A stretch of 64,000 nucleotides of DNA from Lutjanus erythropterus (taxonomy: Eukaryota > Chordata > Actinopteri > Lutjaniformes > Lutjanidae). Under the pieces are notes generated by a model, which did not search any database, was not told the DNA's origin, and saw nothing but the letters and a program-made list of their open reading frames with translations. The position numbers and the translations under genes are program-made. Location: contig CM034595.1 of the NCBI GenBank assembly GCA_020091685.1, positions 23,669,564 to 23,733,563 on the forward strand. Reading direction: 5' to 3'. Shown here one piece after another: positions 24,797 through 37,460 of the stretch; positions within the stretch are counted from its first letter, which is position 1, and each line of letters opens with the position of its first letter.

Positions 24797-27700
24797 ATCC
24801 CCTCATATATAGTGATTAAAATTTCTGAATTATATAACTTTCACACAAATTACTCAAATTTATTAAAGATCTTATATATGGTTTGACTGCCATATATATT
24901 TCTAAAAATATTCAGATTAAACATATAAACATGTAGTTAAATTTATCTATATATCTTTTCCATATTCATTATTGTGGCCCTATAAAAAAAGTCCAGCTCA
25001 TTAAGGATAAGTTAGCAAGTGGCTGTCAAAACAGACAGCAGACAGGTGATATCATCATCAGCAGTGAGTAACAGCTTAGCTTGAACTTGACCTGTCACAA
25101 ATCTGTAATATCCAGTCAATTTCACCGTCTAGCCAGCCAGACATCTTTAGAAACCACTTTCTTTGTTTTGAGAATGAAGCTCTATGACGTCTCCACAAAA
25201 AAGTTATCATGCTCCTCCTTTTGGCGCCCGACCAACTGGCTTCCTTTCTTCCGGTCAGCTTCTCTTACGGTAAAAAGCTCAACAAAAAACAACAATCAGT
25301 CTCGTGAGAGACCCCTGCTTACATCATCACTGTTGCCTCCGGTTCTGTCTCCCCATTTCTTACTGCGCTGACATGAGAAAACATGGCATTGAGAAAGACT
25401 GGTTATAGATTATGAATCATGAGAAGAGGCTCCCTGTGGTCACATTTATCAATTAAGTGATTGTAATCACTCTCATTTGAAATTCACTGTGGTGTATGAG
25501 TGAGAGTGAGACTGTTTGTGTGCTAATTTCAACTTTCCAGTAATGTCAAACAGATGTAGTCTGTAGCTTTATAATTAAACACAGATGGGGGTTCAGACTG
25601 GTATAGGTCTGATTGTGCGATAGTACAGCAGGCTGTGATACAATACGGTGACCAATGTCTGAGCACTATTAAGTAACATGTAAGGTTTAGTAAGCATGTG
25701 ACACACACACGGTTTTCTGTGATCTCAATTACTGACACAGACTACGCACTTTCACTCAGAATTTAGTAGTCATACACACACTGTAATCCTCTTGTCTCAC
25801 ACACGCACTAAGTAGACTTCTTAACCCAGGTGCAGAGACCCACACCTGTTGTAGCAGCTCTCTGTAATTAGCTCAACACAATTATCATTGGTGGATGGAG
25901 GGCGGTGTGTGTGAAGACAATGGGGCAGTTATTCTCTCCCTATCATCTCCTTCTCTCTCCCTGCTGTCGAGTAATGAAAGATTCTTCCCTTCTTCAAAGA
26001 GACGGAGTTTCCTACAAAACAGCTGAGTCAGAGGAGAAAAGGGAGAAGGATGAAAAGAAAAGGAGAACAGTAGGGAGGCGAGCGCGGTAATGCAACGCTG
26101 CTGGTGTGAGGCCCAGTGGACCACAGTGATTGTGTTCATTGTTGTTACACACAGGAGTCATTTTCAGGAACCAGAGAAAAGGCCCATGGCTCTCACACTT
26201 AACAGCTACAACCTGGCACGGCCTCGGTATCTATTTGTGATCTGGTAACACTTTACCTGAGCCCTGCGTCATCTGAAGCCGGCAGTATAAGGAGGTTTTT
26301 CAAGTCATACGTCAGGGGAAGGGCAGAATATGATCACTGTAGGGCTACTGATGGAGGCTGTGAGACATGTTTCATCGGGAAATCGGAGGGGAAAGTGTGA
26401 GGATTTCATGGCCAACATAGTCATCATTGCCAAATATTACAGGATCTGGTTCTTTGTACCAGTGGGAACCTAAATACTGTTTTTTTTTTTAAAGATCCTG
26501 GTCTCACATGGAAACGGGGGCAATATTACTTTTATGAGTGTGGCTCCCAAGAAATAAAGCTAAATTTCTTAATTTGTTTCTCAGGCTAAAAATATTTAAG
26601 GACCTGTGCCCAGTCACATAAAACCACTCAGGCTAAGGGTTTCCCTTAAATTTTCATCTAAGGATGCCTTGGGAAAAGGTGAATTGAGAATGTTAAGGGA
26701 CACATACATCAGACTGACACATACGGGCATTTTGCCAAAACATCATGGCCGCACCCCCTTTTTGGAAGATAACAAAAACAGATGATCCTATAGATATTAA
26801 TGCAATTTGACGTGTTTTTGATGACAATTTTGACACAGTTTTACGTATTATTTCAAGTTAAACAAACATTTGTTTATAGATATGTCTTATAATGATGTTG
26901 TACCTGACCGTGCACAATACCTTAATAAAGCCGTCATGCTTCTTCAGTCTTCCCTCATCCGAGTGGATCAGTGACCCAACAGAAGCCAGACACTACTTGT
27001 ATTGAATTAGCGGGTCTGCCTATAGTTTGACTAAGTGTTGCCTTTAAATAACAAAACCTGTTAAAGACAACTGTTTGGAGTTGGGAACAACAGTCTGACA
27101 CTGCTATACTGTAACATTATGACTTTACTCTAACTTACTATCTTATGTGCCTCAAATCATAATGTAAAGGTGTTGGTTATCAACACAAGCTCTACAAGCA
27201 GAGTCTTATTCAGCATACTTCAAATGACAGAAGAAGCTAATTCATATTTTTTGTCACCAACAAGTAATTAACACCGCAAACAAGACGTATAAGAGACCTC
27301 ATGATGAATTTGTGCTACACAGCAGCTTTTTCGGCATTTTCCCATCTCTCTCATTATATGAAACCGTGATCTTTCTCCCAAGACAGGGCGTAGCCTTGGG
27401 GACCGGGGCAAGATAATGTATTGCCGGTCTGATGTCAGTCTCCTAAAAGTCAAATGATTTGTGAAACATTTAGACAGTGACTGACTTTATGGTGATTGAA
27501 GACAAAGAGGAGATACCAAGACATATTTTTCTGGAAAGAGAAAACCCACTGGACATTGTGAGTGATGTTAGCAACTTGTTAGAGAGTATAGATTTGACAT
27601 TAACACAAGCAACTTTGCAACTAACTTGCCAAATCATAACATAACCATGTTTCATAATGTATATTAATATTAACCATATGGTTTTATTGAAACTCGACAG

Positions 27701-28499
27701 TTCTTTCCATATTCTTTGAGGATGAACAAAATTCTTATCATAGTTTTCTTTTTCTGTTCCCTTTGTTTGTTGTATTTTTGAGAAGCTAGCAATCACAGGC
27801 TAACTAAGTTAGCTAAGCTACCTGTCTCTGACAATAATCTGTTAACTATTAACATTAAAGAATAGTGTGAGTGAAGCGTAACCATGGTAATTGAAGTGCA
27901 CATGTGCTGTATTATGACAGTAACTGCTGTGAAAGCCTTAGTCTAAACACTTGGACATGGAGACAACCAAAGACTTTATGCAACACTCAAAAGTGAATCC
28001 CTTAATTTAGGGAAATATTTTGCTTAAGGAACAAACTTAATTTTGAAACTTAAGGTGGTTTATGCAGCCAGATACTGGCTGTACAAGACAGACACCAGAG
28101 AATCATTTCTTGTCTGAAACAAAGACAGAGTGGAATATTGTACATAGCTCCTGGCTAAGTCCTGTGTTAAAGCCAGGAAGGAAACAAGGGAGCAGGGGAA
28201 TCTCTGTTAGGTCACAGACAGACAAAAAGACAGACTGGGGGAGTAGGAATCTGTGTGAGGTTTGAGACGAGTGGTAAGAAGGTCAGAGGTGCCGGGAGGG
28301 AAATCAGTCAGATGCAGACAGTCGACCGACTGTGGCTGCCAGCGTTAGGTGGATGAAATGGACAGTGGGGCCCCAGTGAGATGACTAAAAGGCCGAGAGA
28401 AAAGCCTTGGTCTTCCTCAAGGGGCCGATCTGTTTTCTCCTGATTACGTCACCCGAACGTGAAATGCACACATAAACACAAATTTTTTTGGTGCACAAA

Positions 28500-29500
28500 T
28501 GCATGCCCCTACACACAAATGCACACAGGCACACGCAGGGATATAAAAGAACCCCTGTGAGGTCAGATCCACCGGTCTGAGGCTGTCCACTGTTAGTCGG
28601 TAGCCGGCTAAGCCTCACAGTCTCACTGGCTGCTACAACCACCACCACCAACCACTGGACCCTGCCTTGCCCGGCCCTGCCCTGCCCCGGCCTTCTCTCC
28701 ACTGGCGGCTGTCTGTCCTGCTGCTGCTGGTTCTCTGGGGCAGCAGTAGCAGCAGTGTTTATGTGTTTCTGCTCAATTTGGGACCAGGCCAGCGCCACCA
28801 ATTTGGGACTGGTGGTCTTTTCCTTTTTTAAAAAATGTCCTCATCTACCTTTTTCCTCTTCTTTCCTCCTGTTTTCCTGCCTCGTTCTCACTCAGTATGT
28901 TTCTCTCGGGCCGGGGGGCCTGTGGGCCTGTGGGTAGGGGCCTTATTCCATCAGCCTGGGGCTTCTGTCAGAGGCTTGTTCCATTTTGCGTCATGGTGTT
29001 GACTGAGCGGACCCCACACTTAACTCCCATAGAGCTATGGGGTTGGGCGGCAGGGCGGCCGGCGCGGGCTAACGCGGCCCCGTGTTCAGCGTGGTAATCT
29101 GATGGCCATGTTTATTTTATGCAGCTCTCCTTTGATGGGGCAGAAAAAGTCTTTGGGCTTTTTGTTTCAGCACTTTCACTGCCAGGTCAGAGGTGCTCGC
29201 CGTGGTTACGCTCAGGAAGAATAATATTTGCCCTTATATTCGCTCCAAACAGGCTTTTTTCCATATTAGTGTCAGGGATACTCTCTGGGTTTCTGCCTTC
29301 CACTGATTCGGCACATTGGAGGTGAAGGGTGGTGGGGGACCGCACCTCAAAAGCATCGCTCCCTGGAGGATAACGGGGGGTGTTCCACAGGTCGTCCCGG
29401 GGGCTTGTTCCTATACCCCTGAGTGAACCCCCATCACACTCTGAGAAACGGCCCTGCAGCCATATATATAAGTCCCAGTAGTGAAGGAAAACACACACAT
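28500..29500. other. Locally GC-rich noncoding block
   Basis: Within the AT-rich desert, 28570-29100 contains C/G-rich runs and CpG-bearing stretches such as GGCGGCCGGCGCGGGC near 29056. It also contains a CCATATATATAAG word near 29460. I see no exon with coding character. It could be an old CpG island, an enhancer or a noncoding RNA promoter; the sequence alone does not decide. Confidence 0.3.
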
Positions 29501-32500
29501 AAACACATGAAAACACTCTCCCTCCTGCTTGGCTGCCCTGGACTCCACCTCAGCTGTCAGTCGTCCAAACCCTCCCAGGGGTGCGTTTTAATGGAGTTAC
29601 CAAAAAAACAGAGTTACCTCTCCTTGTCTGCCCGCGCCTTTCACTGCCTCACCTCAAAACTCACACACCCACCTATCTGCCTTGTGTCAGCTGTTTCAGA
29701 TGGGTCGAAAAGCCAGGGAACCGCACAGAGTCATTATACAAGAGTTGCAGAACTGTCCACGCACTCTGGATCGAATTCTGACCCTAATTTGTTCTGTACA
29801 ACCGCACCGTAAAGTACAAATAAAGTCTCATGTATTGCTGCTCATCGCAATGTTCTGCTCTTCTCTGTGTTTGAGCTTTACTATGTTGATCTGACCTGGG
29901 AAAGTGGCGACTAACAGGACTCGCTTTGTCATGCAAGAATGCTTTTTACTTTGAAGATTAATTAGTATGTAGCTTTTGAGAAAAGGAGCCCAGATTGTGG
30001 CTAAAGTATTGCTTATCTATCTCGATTTTTGTTATTGTAATTGGCCACAGTCTATGCTGTGATCATGATATTACAGGAATGAATCATTGTCACACAAGAT
30101 AAGATACCCTGGGGAGTTTTATATGGATAATGTTTCATTTCCTTCTTGGTTGTTCATTATTTATGATCTGGATACAGAAAAGACTGGGTTTTGCCCAGAT
30201 AGGAACAATAAGCACACATACACGCACACACACCAGCAGGCATAAACAGAAACTAGATCAATGACCTCTTATCTTTCCAGTGGAGATGAACAGAAAACCG
30301 TGCACAGGAGGGACTGTATACACTTCCTGCCCCCCTACATACTATAACCCATTATCCACCTTTCTGTTCTAACACATTAGGCATGTTTTTGGCCTCCCGT
30401 GTGACTGTGAGGTATGTGCTTACTCACAGATGAAGGAGCCTGAACTCTGATGTAATCCAGGGGAAACAGGGAAACGAGAAGTGTGGGGGGGGGACTACCC
30501 TGGTGGTAAGTAATCCAATCCCTCCTAGTGCAATTTAGCAGCTCAAAACAATTACCAACTGGCTGCCCTCAAAATCAGCACCAGCAGCCAGACAAAGGGG
30601 ATGTAGACTTGGCTTGTTAGTAGACACTGATGTAAAGTCAGATTTAGTAGGCCACTACAGAAGGGAAGCTAATCTGGATCAGGGTTTGGCAATGTCGTGT
30701 GTTCACTGTTCAAACTGAGCTTGAAAGCCTCTGCAGATGGCACAGTGTGGGAGACAGTAGAAATCCGGGTCACTGACTCATAAAGAGGTACTGTCAGTCA
30801 AATCCAAGGATTCACGAGTCGGAAATCTGCCTGTGAGGTGTGTGTGTGTGTGTGTGTCCTCCTCTTCCCACTCACTGTCACCCAATCAGGGGCTGATTAA
30901 AGGGGATTGCCTTTCCTGTGACATGCCTCTATCTTGACGCCCTTTTCCTGTCCCACAGTTGTCCTGTGCTCTTACCCAACACCCTTTACATGGGTGATAG
31001 TCTGTTTTACGTCTTAGCCTTCGCTATTTTTGTTCCATCATACTATTCCATGGTATCACTTTGTTGTTTCTAGGGAGGGCTCAATACCACTTTTTCATGT
31101 CCGATACTGAAACCTCCAGTATCTGCCACTTCCAATCTGATACTGTCTACTGTGTTTTCCTCTCTTAAAGTCTCTGTAAAGCAATAATAAATATGTATTC
31201 TGTGTTTGTCACGCCACAGAAACGTGTGTTATTAACCACTCAGCCAATGAATGAGTGAATGATTAAAACGATTGCCAATTAGGTCTCGAAACAGTGGAAA
31301 AATTAGCAGTTGTCTCTGCTCTGAATTACTTGGTAGATGTCCATTCTGCTGTCTCACTGTCAAACATCACTACAATCTGAAACATGGAGCCGCTTTTTTG
31401 GACTTGTGCAGACATGTCTGAGCCACCAGAGCCAGAGCACAGTGACCAGCTGTTTCTCTCAGTCTGCAACAGCATAGTATTTTTTTTTCTTCATTGTTGG
31501 GTTGTTGGAACTCAAGTGAGCTGTAACTCCTGGGTTGATTTTCACTGAGGGAAGGCACATTTGCGACTGACCTAATCAAGCCATATTTCAGGTCCGCACC
31601 AAAAGTCTTGAACGCAAAAACAGTTTAATGGTCAAACAACCAGAGAACAAAAGAATTGTCTGTCCACATGTCACAATGTATTCAATGGCTGCGCAGACGA
31701 CCACCGTCTACAATGTTATGTTCTTTCTCAAGAGGTACATTATTACAAACTCCTGCAACATCCCAACATTGTCATTTTTGTTGGTGTCAGAAAATTTTGA
31801 CTCTTCTTCTGATTCTCTGGGTTCACGTTTGACCCTGAGCAGCGCCCTCTAATGGATGTATTGCTTAACATCCATGTCATGGGCAGTGAAGGTTACATTG
31901 TTTGATCTATTTTTGTACATAAAGGAGTGATAAATAAGCCTGAAAAAGGGAGTTTGTCTTCTAAACACATTATATATATTAGAACATAGTTGCTGAAAAC
32001 ATGTTAAAACACTGAAAACTATATAGTAATGAATTCTAGAGTTAGACCAGTAAATTGTTTTTCACAATTTCTGTGTTTAGGATTGTTTGGGCAGACCTGA
32101 AACATGGCTCAATGACATGCTAGAGCCTTTGTTCCCCCAACGCTACATAAGACCTATGAACCACTACATGAACAACACATCTCCTTGACAGTCAGTTACT
32201 AACAGCCAGTCCAAATCAGCCCAGCAGTTCACTTCAGCTCCCTCCAGCTCCAAAAACCAACAACACAGAAGGCAAAGAAATACCATTCTTTCTCTGTCCT
32301 TGATCTCTGGTGGCTCAAACATGTTTGGACATGTCCAATAAAGCTGCTAGACGGAGGCTCTGTGTTTGAGGTCGCATTCAGGTCGTAGTGGTGTTTGACA
32401 CGGAGACAGTGGGGCGGACACGCCTCCAGAACAGAGAAAACTGCTCATGATTTTGAAACCTAAGTTCATATACTTTTTTTAATCATTCAGATTTGGCTAG

Positions 32501-35500
32501 GTGGTTAATGACATGTTCCTGTGGTGTGACAAACTGTGTATGGATGCATTTTGCTTAACCTGGCTAATTAAAAAACATGCTCAAACTGTGAAACAAATAT
32601 TCTACTCGAAAGAAATACATAGGCCACAATGTAACTCAGTTATGCAACACTGCTGCTTCTGTTTGTTTAAACTTGTTCACACAGAGAACTTATAGCAACA
32701 TTTTTAATTGGTCAACACCACTTTATAACAGCTGCTCACCTGATGCATTCTGCTTGTGTCTGTCACTCGTAACACATCTCTCTTTATGGCATGTTGTTAA
32801 AAGTTTAGTTTCTTACTAGTTTAGGAAAGTAGTTTTCAAAGCCTCAGTCATCAACCTAACCAACAATGAGGGAATAAATACTAGTCGCAGGGCATCAGTC
32901 AATCAGGGCCTTTGATGAGTCACACTTTTTTTACGCTACAGAATTTGCCTGTGTTGAAAATGAGTACTGATATAGTAAATTAAATATTATTTTCTAACTT
33001 TTGTATACTTGTATTTTGCAGTAATAATGAATGGTTGTCATAAAATCCCACGGGACACCTGGACTTGCCTCATGGCAAACTGTTTGGAAACCACTGGCTC
33101 AGGCTAATGCATCATATTGAATATTGGCTCATTTGTGATATGTGGATTTTTAAACTTTTTTATAACTTTTTTTTCACCCTGATATCCGACTCAATGATTT
33201 TGGCCAGTATCTGACCCATACCAATACCGAGTATCACTTAGGCGCATCCCTAGTTTATTCTAACCTCAGCTCTATCGCTGGTCATTGACTCTTTTCTCCA
33301 TGACTGTTCACTTATCTCTCTCCATTCATCCTGACCCATCCCATTCCTCTCTTCTCTCTTTTCATGTGTCACCATCCCATCCTCGTCATCACTCTCAGCT
33401 TCCAAGGATAGCCACTGTCACTGTGTTTATTGTCTTAGTGTCAAACCTAAGACTTATGTCTGTCCCGGCATCCTGTTCCATCCCCTCCCATCCCACTCTT
33501 TGTCGTCATCCTTTTTATTTCTCCTCAGTGATTGTCCATGTGCCTGTTGTTTCTGCGCTTTTAGTCCACTCTGCTGCGGGGAATTTCCTTCTTATCGTTC
33601 ACTGGGCCATTCCTTGCATTCCTGGCATGCTTCCTGGCACTACCGGGGGTCCAGCCAGATGCGAGGGCGTCTGTAATACAAGGCAGACGCAGAGGCCAAC
33701 TGATTCCATTCATACATCCATGGCGACCTTCTGATGAGAATGGGCAGTGTGATTGATGAAGAGAAAGGAGATGAGAAGCCAGGGAGAAAAGGGAGGGGGA
33801 GACATAAGGAGACAGTGGCGGCTGGGGCGTAATGGTAATGTGTATGAACTCCGTGCCAAAAATAGAAAATTCTGGATAGCTTTCATTTCTGAGTCCTTGA
33901 CTCACAGACTGTTATTGATAAAAGAAGACATGTAAGGAACTTAAATATCTCCCGGCAGAGCAGTTTGTGGCTAATTGGGAACAGCAGGGGGTCAAAGTGC
34001 AGCCAAACATTGGGAACAAGAATAGAGAGATTAGAATAACTTTCATGTCAATCCGCTTAGTCACAGCCCTCCAAGGACAAAGGTGGTTCTCTAACTGCAC
34101 ACTAAACAAAGCTTTTGTGAGTTTCCACAATGAACAAAGGTCAAGAAAATAAAACTGGAGAGACACTGGGATTGTGACAAGTCGTGCAGATGTATGAGCA
34201 AAAGATGGCCGTCAGACTCAGACTTGTCAGCTTGAGATAATGATAATGGTGGTTACGAAGAATGCACGCAAACACATTACTTCCATATCTTTCACTCGCT
34301 ATTCCAGAGATAAGATAGCATGTCCAAGAAGTATGAGGGACAGTTCATGGTTTATATAAACATTTACAGTAAATGTTTTCTTTTCACAAGAGAATGAAAC
34401 AAAAAACAAACTGCGATACGACAAGAGCTGCAGAAATTTCAATCTAAAAAGGGAAGACAGTGTATCTTCTGTGCCGTGTTTTCACCGCTTTAAGTCAAAG
34501 TCACTTCAAACCAAAGCTGACATTTCAGTGAACTTGAGGTCCGCCTCCCCTCCCTGTGCGGTCAAAGCACAGCCTACTGAATGTGGAGAGAAGTCTTTTT
34601 GATTTACAAACATTTGCAAATGCGCTCTGCTTCCAAAACTGTTGTGCTAAGCTCCCCGACACATGTCCGTACCTTAGTTCAAAACATAAACACTGACGGA
34701 TATGAAACTTCCTTTCCTGTGTTTGCTATGTTATGATGAAATTTACACACTACGCATGGCTGACGCACGGGAAGCAGTCAGTAGAATCAATACAGCTGCC
34801 CATGTGCTGTGTTATATGTTGTGTTATCTGCTATCATTGTTGTGGGAGGTTGATTTATGATTGTCATCGTGTAATGAGCGTTAATTTAATGAATGGCCCA
34901 TGATGGAGGGGCCTGATGTGCGTCAGCATTCAAAGAAACAGCCAGGCCATGTCAGGTTGAAGTGGGTAGTGGGTTATAAATTGTTTTAAATGCTGGAGTG
35001 AACTGTCCAACAGACGTAAGCATATGTGTATTTCTGTGAGTTTGTGTGTGTGTGTGTGTCCATCTGTCTGCAAAAGGCCATCCTCCCACCCCCGACCCCT
35101 CCTGCATGTGATTGAGGTCACGTCGCGTTGACAAAGTCACTCGGTAGGGCAAACTGCGACGTCACACGAGTCGTCTTCCTTTTGTCTTCCCGCTCCCCTC
35201 ACTCTTTCCCCGTCGTCTCTCCAGACCCCGCTGCCCCCTTACACACACAAACACAGCCCTCCCCCTTTCCCCTGAGAGTTTGTCAGCAGCTCTTAGCTTC
35301 CGTAGAATAACACGACAACAGACTCAGTGTGTGGCTGACGCAGACGCACGGCGCGCCGGCAAGTAGTGGTCAGCTCTGATACAGTGTACATCACTCACAC
35401 ACAGACACACACGCACAGATGTAATAACTCACCACAGAAACGGTGCAAGACTGACAAAGGGACAGAGAATGCACAAGTAATGTCTCCTGGATAACTATTC

Positions 35501-36290
35501 TGCACACTGAGGAATGCACCACAAATAGCAGTTTCACATTCAATCTCCTCTTTTTTTTTCTCTCTTTTTTCTTTTACTAAAAGTTTCATGCAGTTTCATC
35601 ACAGCTAGGTGATAAAAAAGGTTAACTGTTTACATGCACATGCCTGATTACACGTGCTTTGATTGTTTAAAGCTTGTACTGTTTATATTTCATTGATCCC
35701 GCTGTGCACCAGACTGCACGGAGAGGAGAGAGGGATGTGAAGTGGAAACGAGCGAGTGTGTGAAAGAGAAAGTAAGAAGGGAGCTGAGGGGGGAAGCACT
35801 TTGAGAGGAGGAAGAGATGGAGGGATGCAGACAGGACACGCAATGACAGGGGAGGAAAGAATGTTTAGGGCGACTGAGAATGGCAGTGAGAGGAGCGGGA
35901 GGGAGAAGCGGAGGAGAAAGCGGGAGCTCTGAGACAGGCCTTGGGCTCTCCAGTGTATTAACACTAGTCTGAGATGGAGGGAGAAAGCAGGGGAGATGGA
36001 AAGAGTGTTTGCACAGTAAAAAGTTCCTTTTTGCGTGGGTTGCTTGCTTCCCGCTGTACCCCCCCCACCTCACCTCCTCCCCCTCTCCTTCCTCTTCTCC
36101 CTCTCACACTCTGTCTGTGACCTATTGCTTCAAACAGTTCATTGAGAGATTTCCTCACTCTGGCAGACGCAAAACTGCTTGGACGCAGTCAGAGGGGAAC
36201 GTGAGCAGGTGAGCAACGCCGAGTCAGAGAGGGAGACGGTTTCGGCTGACTCTTGCTGTTACGCACGCACACACATGTACACCAGAGCTC
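29500..36290. other. Gene-free intergenic region, middle part
   Basis: No protein-like frame is recognised. The ends of a 2.2-kb stretch, about 31073 (CTAGGGAGGGCTCAATACC) and about 33254 (the reverse complement begins CTAGGGATGCGCC), look like decayed terminal repeats of one DNA transposon with GATACTG/GTATC-rich ends. Short GT runs occur near 30840 and 35045. A purine/pyrimidine-biased tract lies at about 35700-36120. Confidence 0.45.
31073..33254. mobile_element. Possible decayed DNA transposon, GTATC-rich ends
   Basis: Left end CTAGGGAGGGCTCAATACC is followed by CCGATACTGAAACC. The right end, read on the minus strand, begins CTAGGGATGCGCC and contains GATACTCGGTATTGG. The ends converge on a teleost repeat pattern rich in GATACCGATA words. 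No transposase ORF remains in the 2.1-kb interior. The pairing of these ends is an inference. Confidence 0.35.
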
Positions 36291-36294
36291 GAAA

Positions 36295-36860
36295 TTAAAG
36301 GGACAGTTCGCTCTTAAAACAAAAATACATATTTTTCCTCTGGCTTGTTGTTCCATTTGTCCATCTAGATTGTTTTGGCGTGAATTGCTGATCTTTAGAG
36401 ACATCAGTTGTAGAGATGTCAGCCTTCTCTCCAATATGATGGAACTAAGAGGTATTTGGCTTGTTGTGCTCCAAAGTGCCAAAAAATACAGTTGAAATAT
36501 TCAACAGTAATGTCTCTTTCCAGAAATCATGATCTGGTTACTAAATAATCCACAGACCTTGTTGTGGGCACATTCATGACAAAAGTATTTTCGTTCTAGT
36601 AGAAAGAAAGTAATTTGAGTAGATTCTACTGCAGAAAGGAAGTAGTTCTGGTAGATTCTACAAGATTCAACAAGGTCTGTGGAATATCTTGAGTAATTGG
36701 GTCATGATTTCTGTAAAGACACATGGCTGAGGAGTTTTTCAAATGTATGTTTTTGGCACTTTGGGCACCACAATCTCTATGGCCAATATCTCCAAAACTT
36801 GGCAACTCACACAAAACTATTGAGATGGATAAATAGCACTAAAAGCAAATCAGAAACAGG
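36295..36860. repeat. MITE with TTAAAGGGACAGTTC end, short-core copy
   Basis: It starts TTAAAGGGACAGTTCGCTC and shares words with 42523-43627: CTGGCTTGTTGTTCC-like sequence, CCATCTAGATTGTTTTGG, CCAAAGTGCCAAAAAATACA and ATATCTCCAAAACTTGGCAA. Its core holds only about two copies of the GTAGATTCTAC unit (36590-36665), against some sixteen in the larger copy. The right terminal repeat is lost or diverged beyond 36860. Confidence 0.7.
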
Positions 36861-37112
36861 TTTGCATTTGCACTGTGGTTTGCAGTGATGCATTTATTGA
36901 TTGAACAGTTATAAGTAAATAAAACCAATGACTAAAAGAAGAAGAAAACTGACTGTGGCCAAACATCTAGGGTGATTTCATTTATTAAGGTGCTGAGAGC
37001 AACTGGCAGACTTCCGGAGTTAAATCAATGGAATGATGCAACTGAAATAAAGTTATTCAGCTATATTTATTATGTAGAATAAAACTTTAATCAGGCAGAA
37101 TGGTTGTTTAAG

Positions 37113-37460
37113 TCTGGGACACTGGAGCCCCCCAGGGCTGTGTGCATAGTCCCCTTCTGTTCACGTGGTACATCCATGACTACGGCTCCCGAAATGGAGA
37201 AAATTCTATTGTGAGATACGTGGATGACACCATCATTGGCCAGATTTAAATAACAATGAGACTCCATGTCAGGAAGAAACCAGCAGTCTTGCAGAGTGGT
37301 GCACAGAAAGCAACCTACTGCTCAACGTCAGCGAAGCCAAGGAGTTGATTGTTGATTTTTGGAGAAAGGAGGAAAAGATGCAGACCCCTGTCTACATCAG
37401 CAGAGCTGAGGTGGAGCAGGTGAACACTTGCACATTCCTGGGAATCAACATTACAGAGAA
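37113..37460 (+). pseudogene. LINE reverse-transcriptase fragment, frameshifted
   Basis: The first frame shows the reverse-transcriptase fingers motif TGAPQGCVHSPLLF and the catalytic YVDD box, then a stop at about 37247. A second frame continues with SLAEWCTESNLLLN, AKELIVDFWR and a TFLGINI segment before another stop. This order is that of the CR1/L2/Rex1-like LINE clade. The frame break and truncation show it is inactive. Confidence 0.8.

Larger units (their letters stand above)
23280..28500. other. Gene-free intergenic region, left part
   Basis: No exon-like sequence is recognised. Identified repeats are at 24075-24265 and 24514-24796. Sequences near 26620 ('cataaaaccactcaggctaa') and 28040 ('aacttaaggtggtttatg') are roughly inverted relative to each other and could be the ends of a 1.4-kb DNA transposon remnant, but this is weak. 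No conserved gene fragment was found on either strand. Confidence 0.5.

Noticed and set aside
33285..33734. 149-residue Ser/Pro/His-rich ORF
   Set aside because: It is pyrimidine-rich intergenic DNA with no domain, no splice context and no resemblance to a known family.
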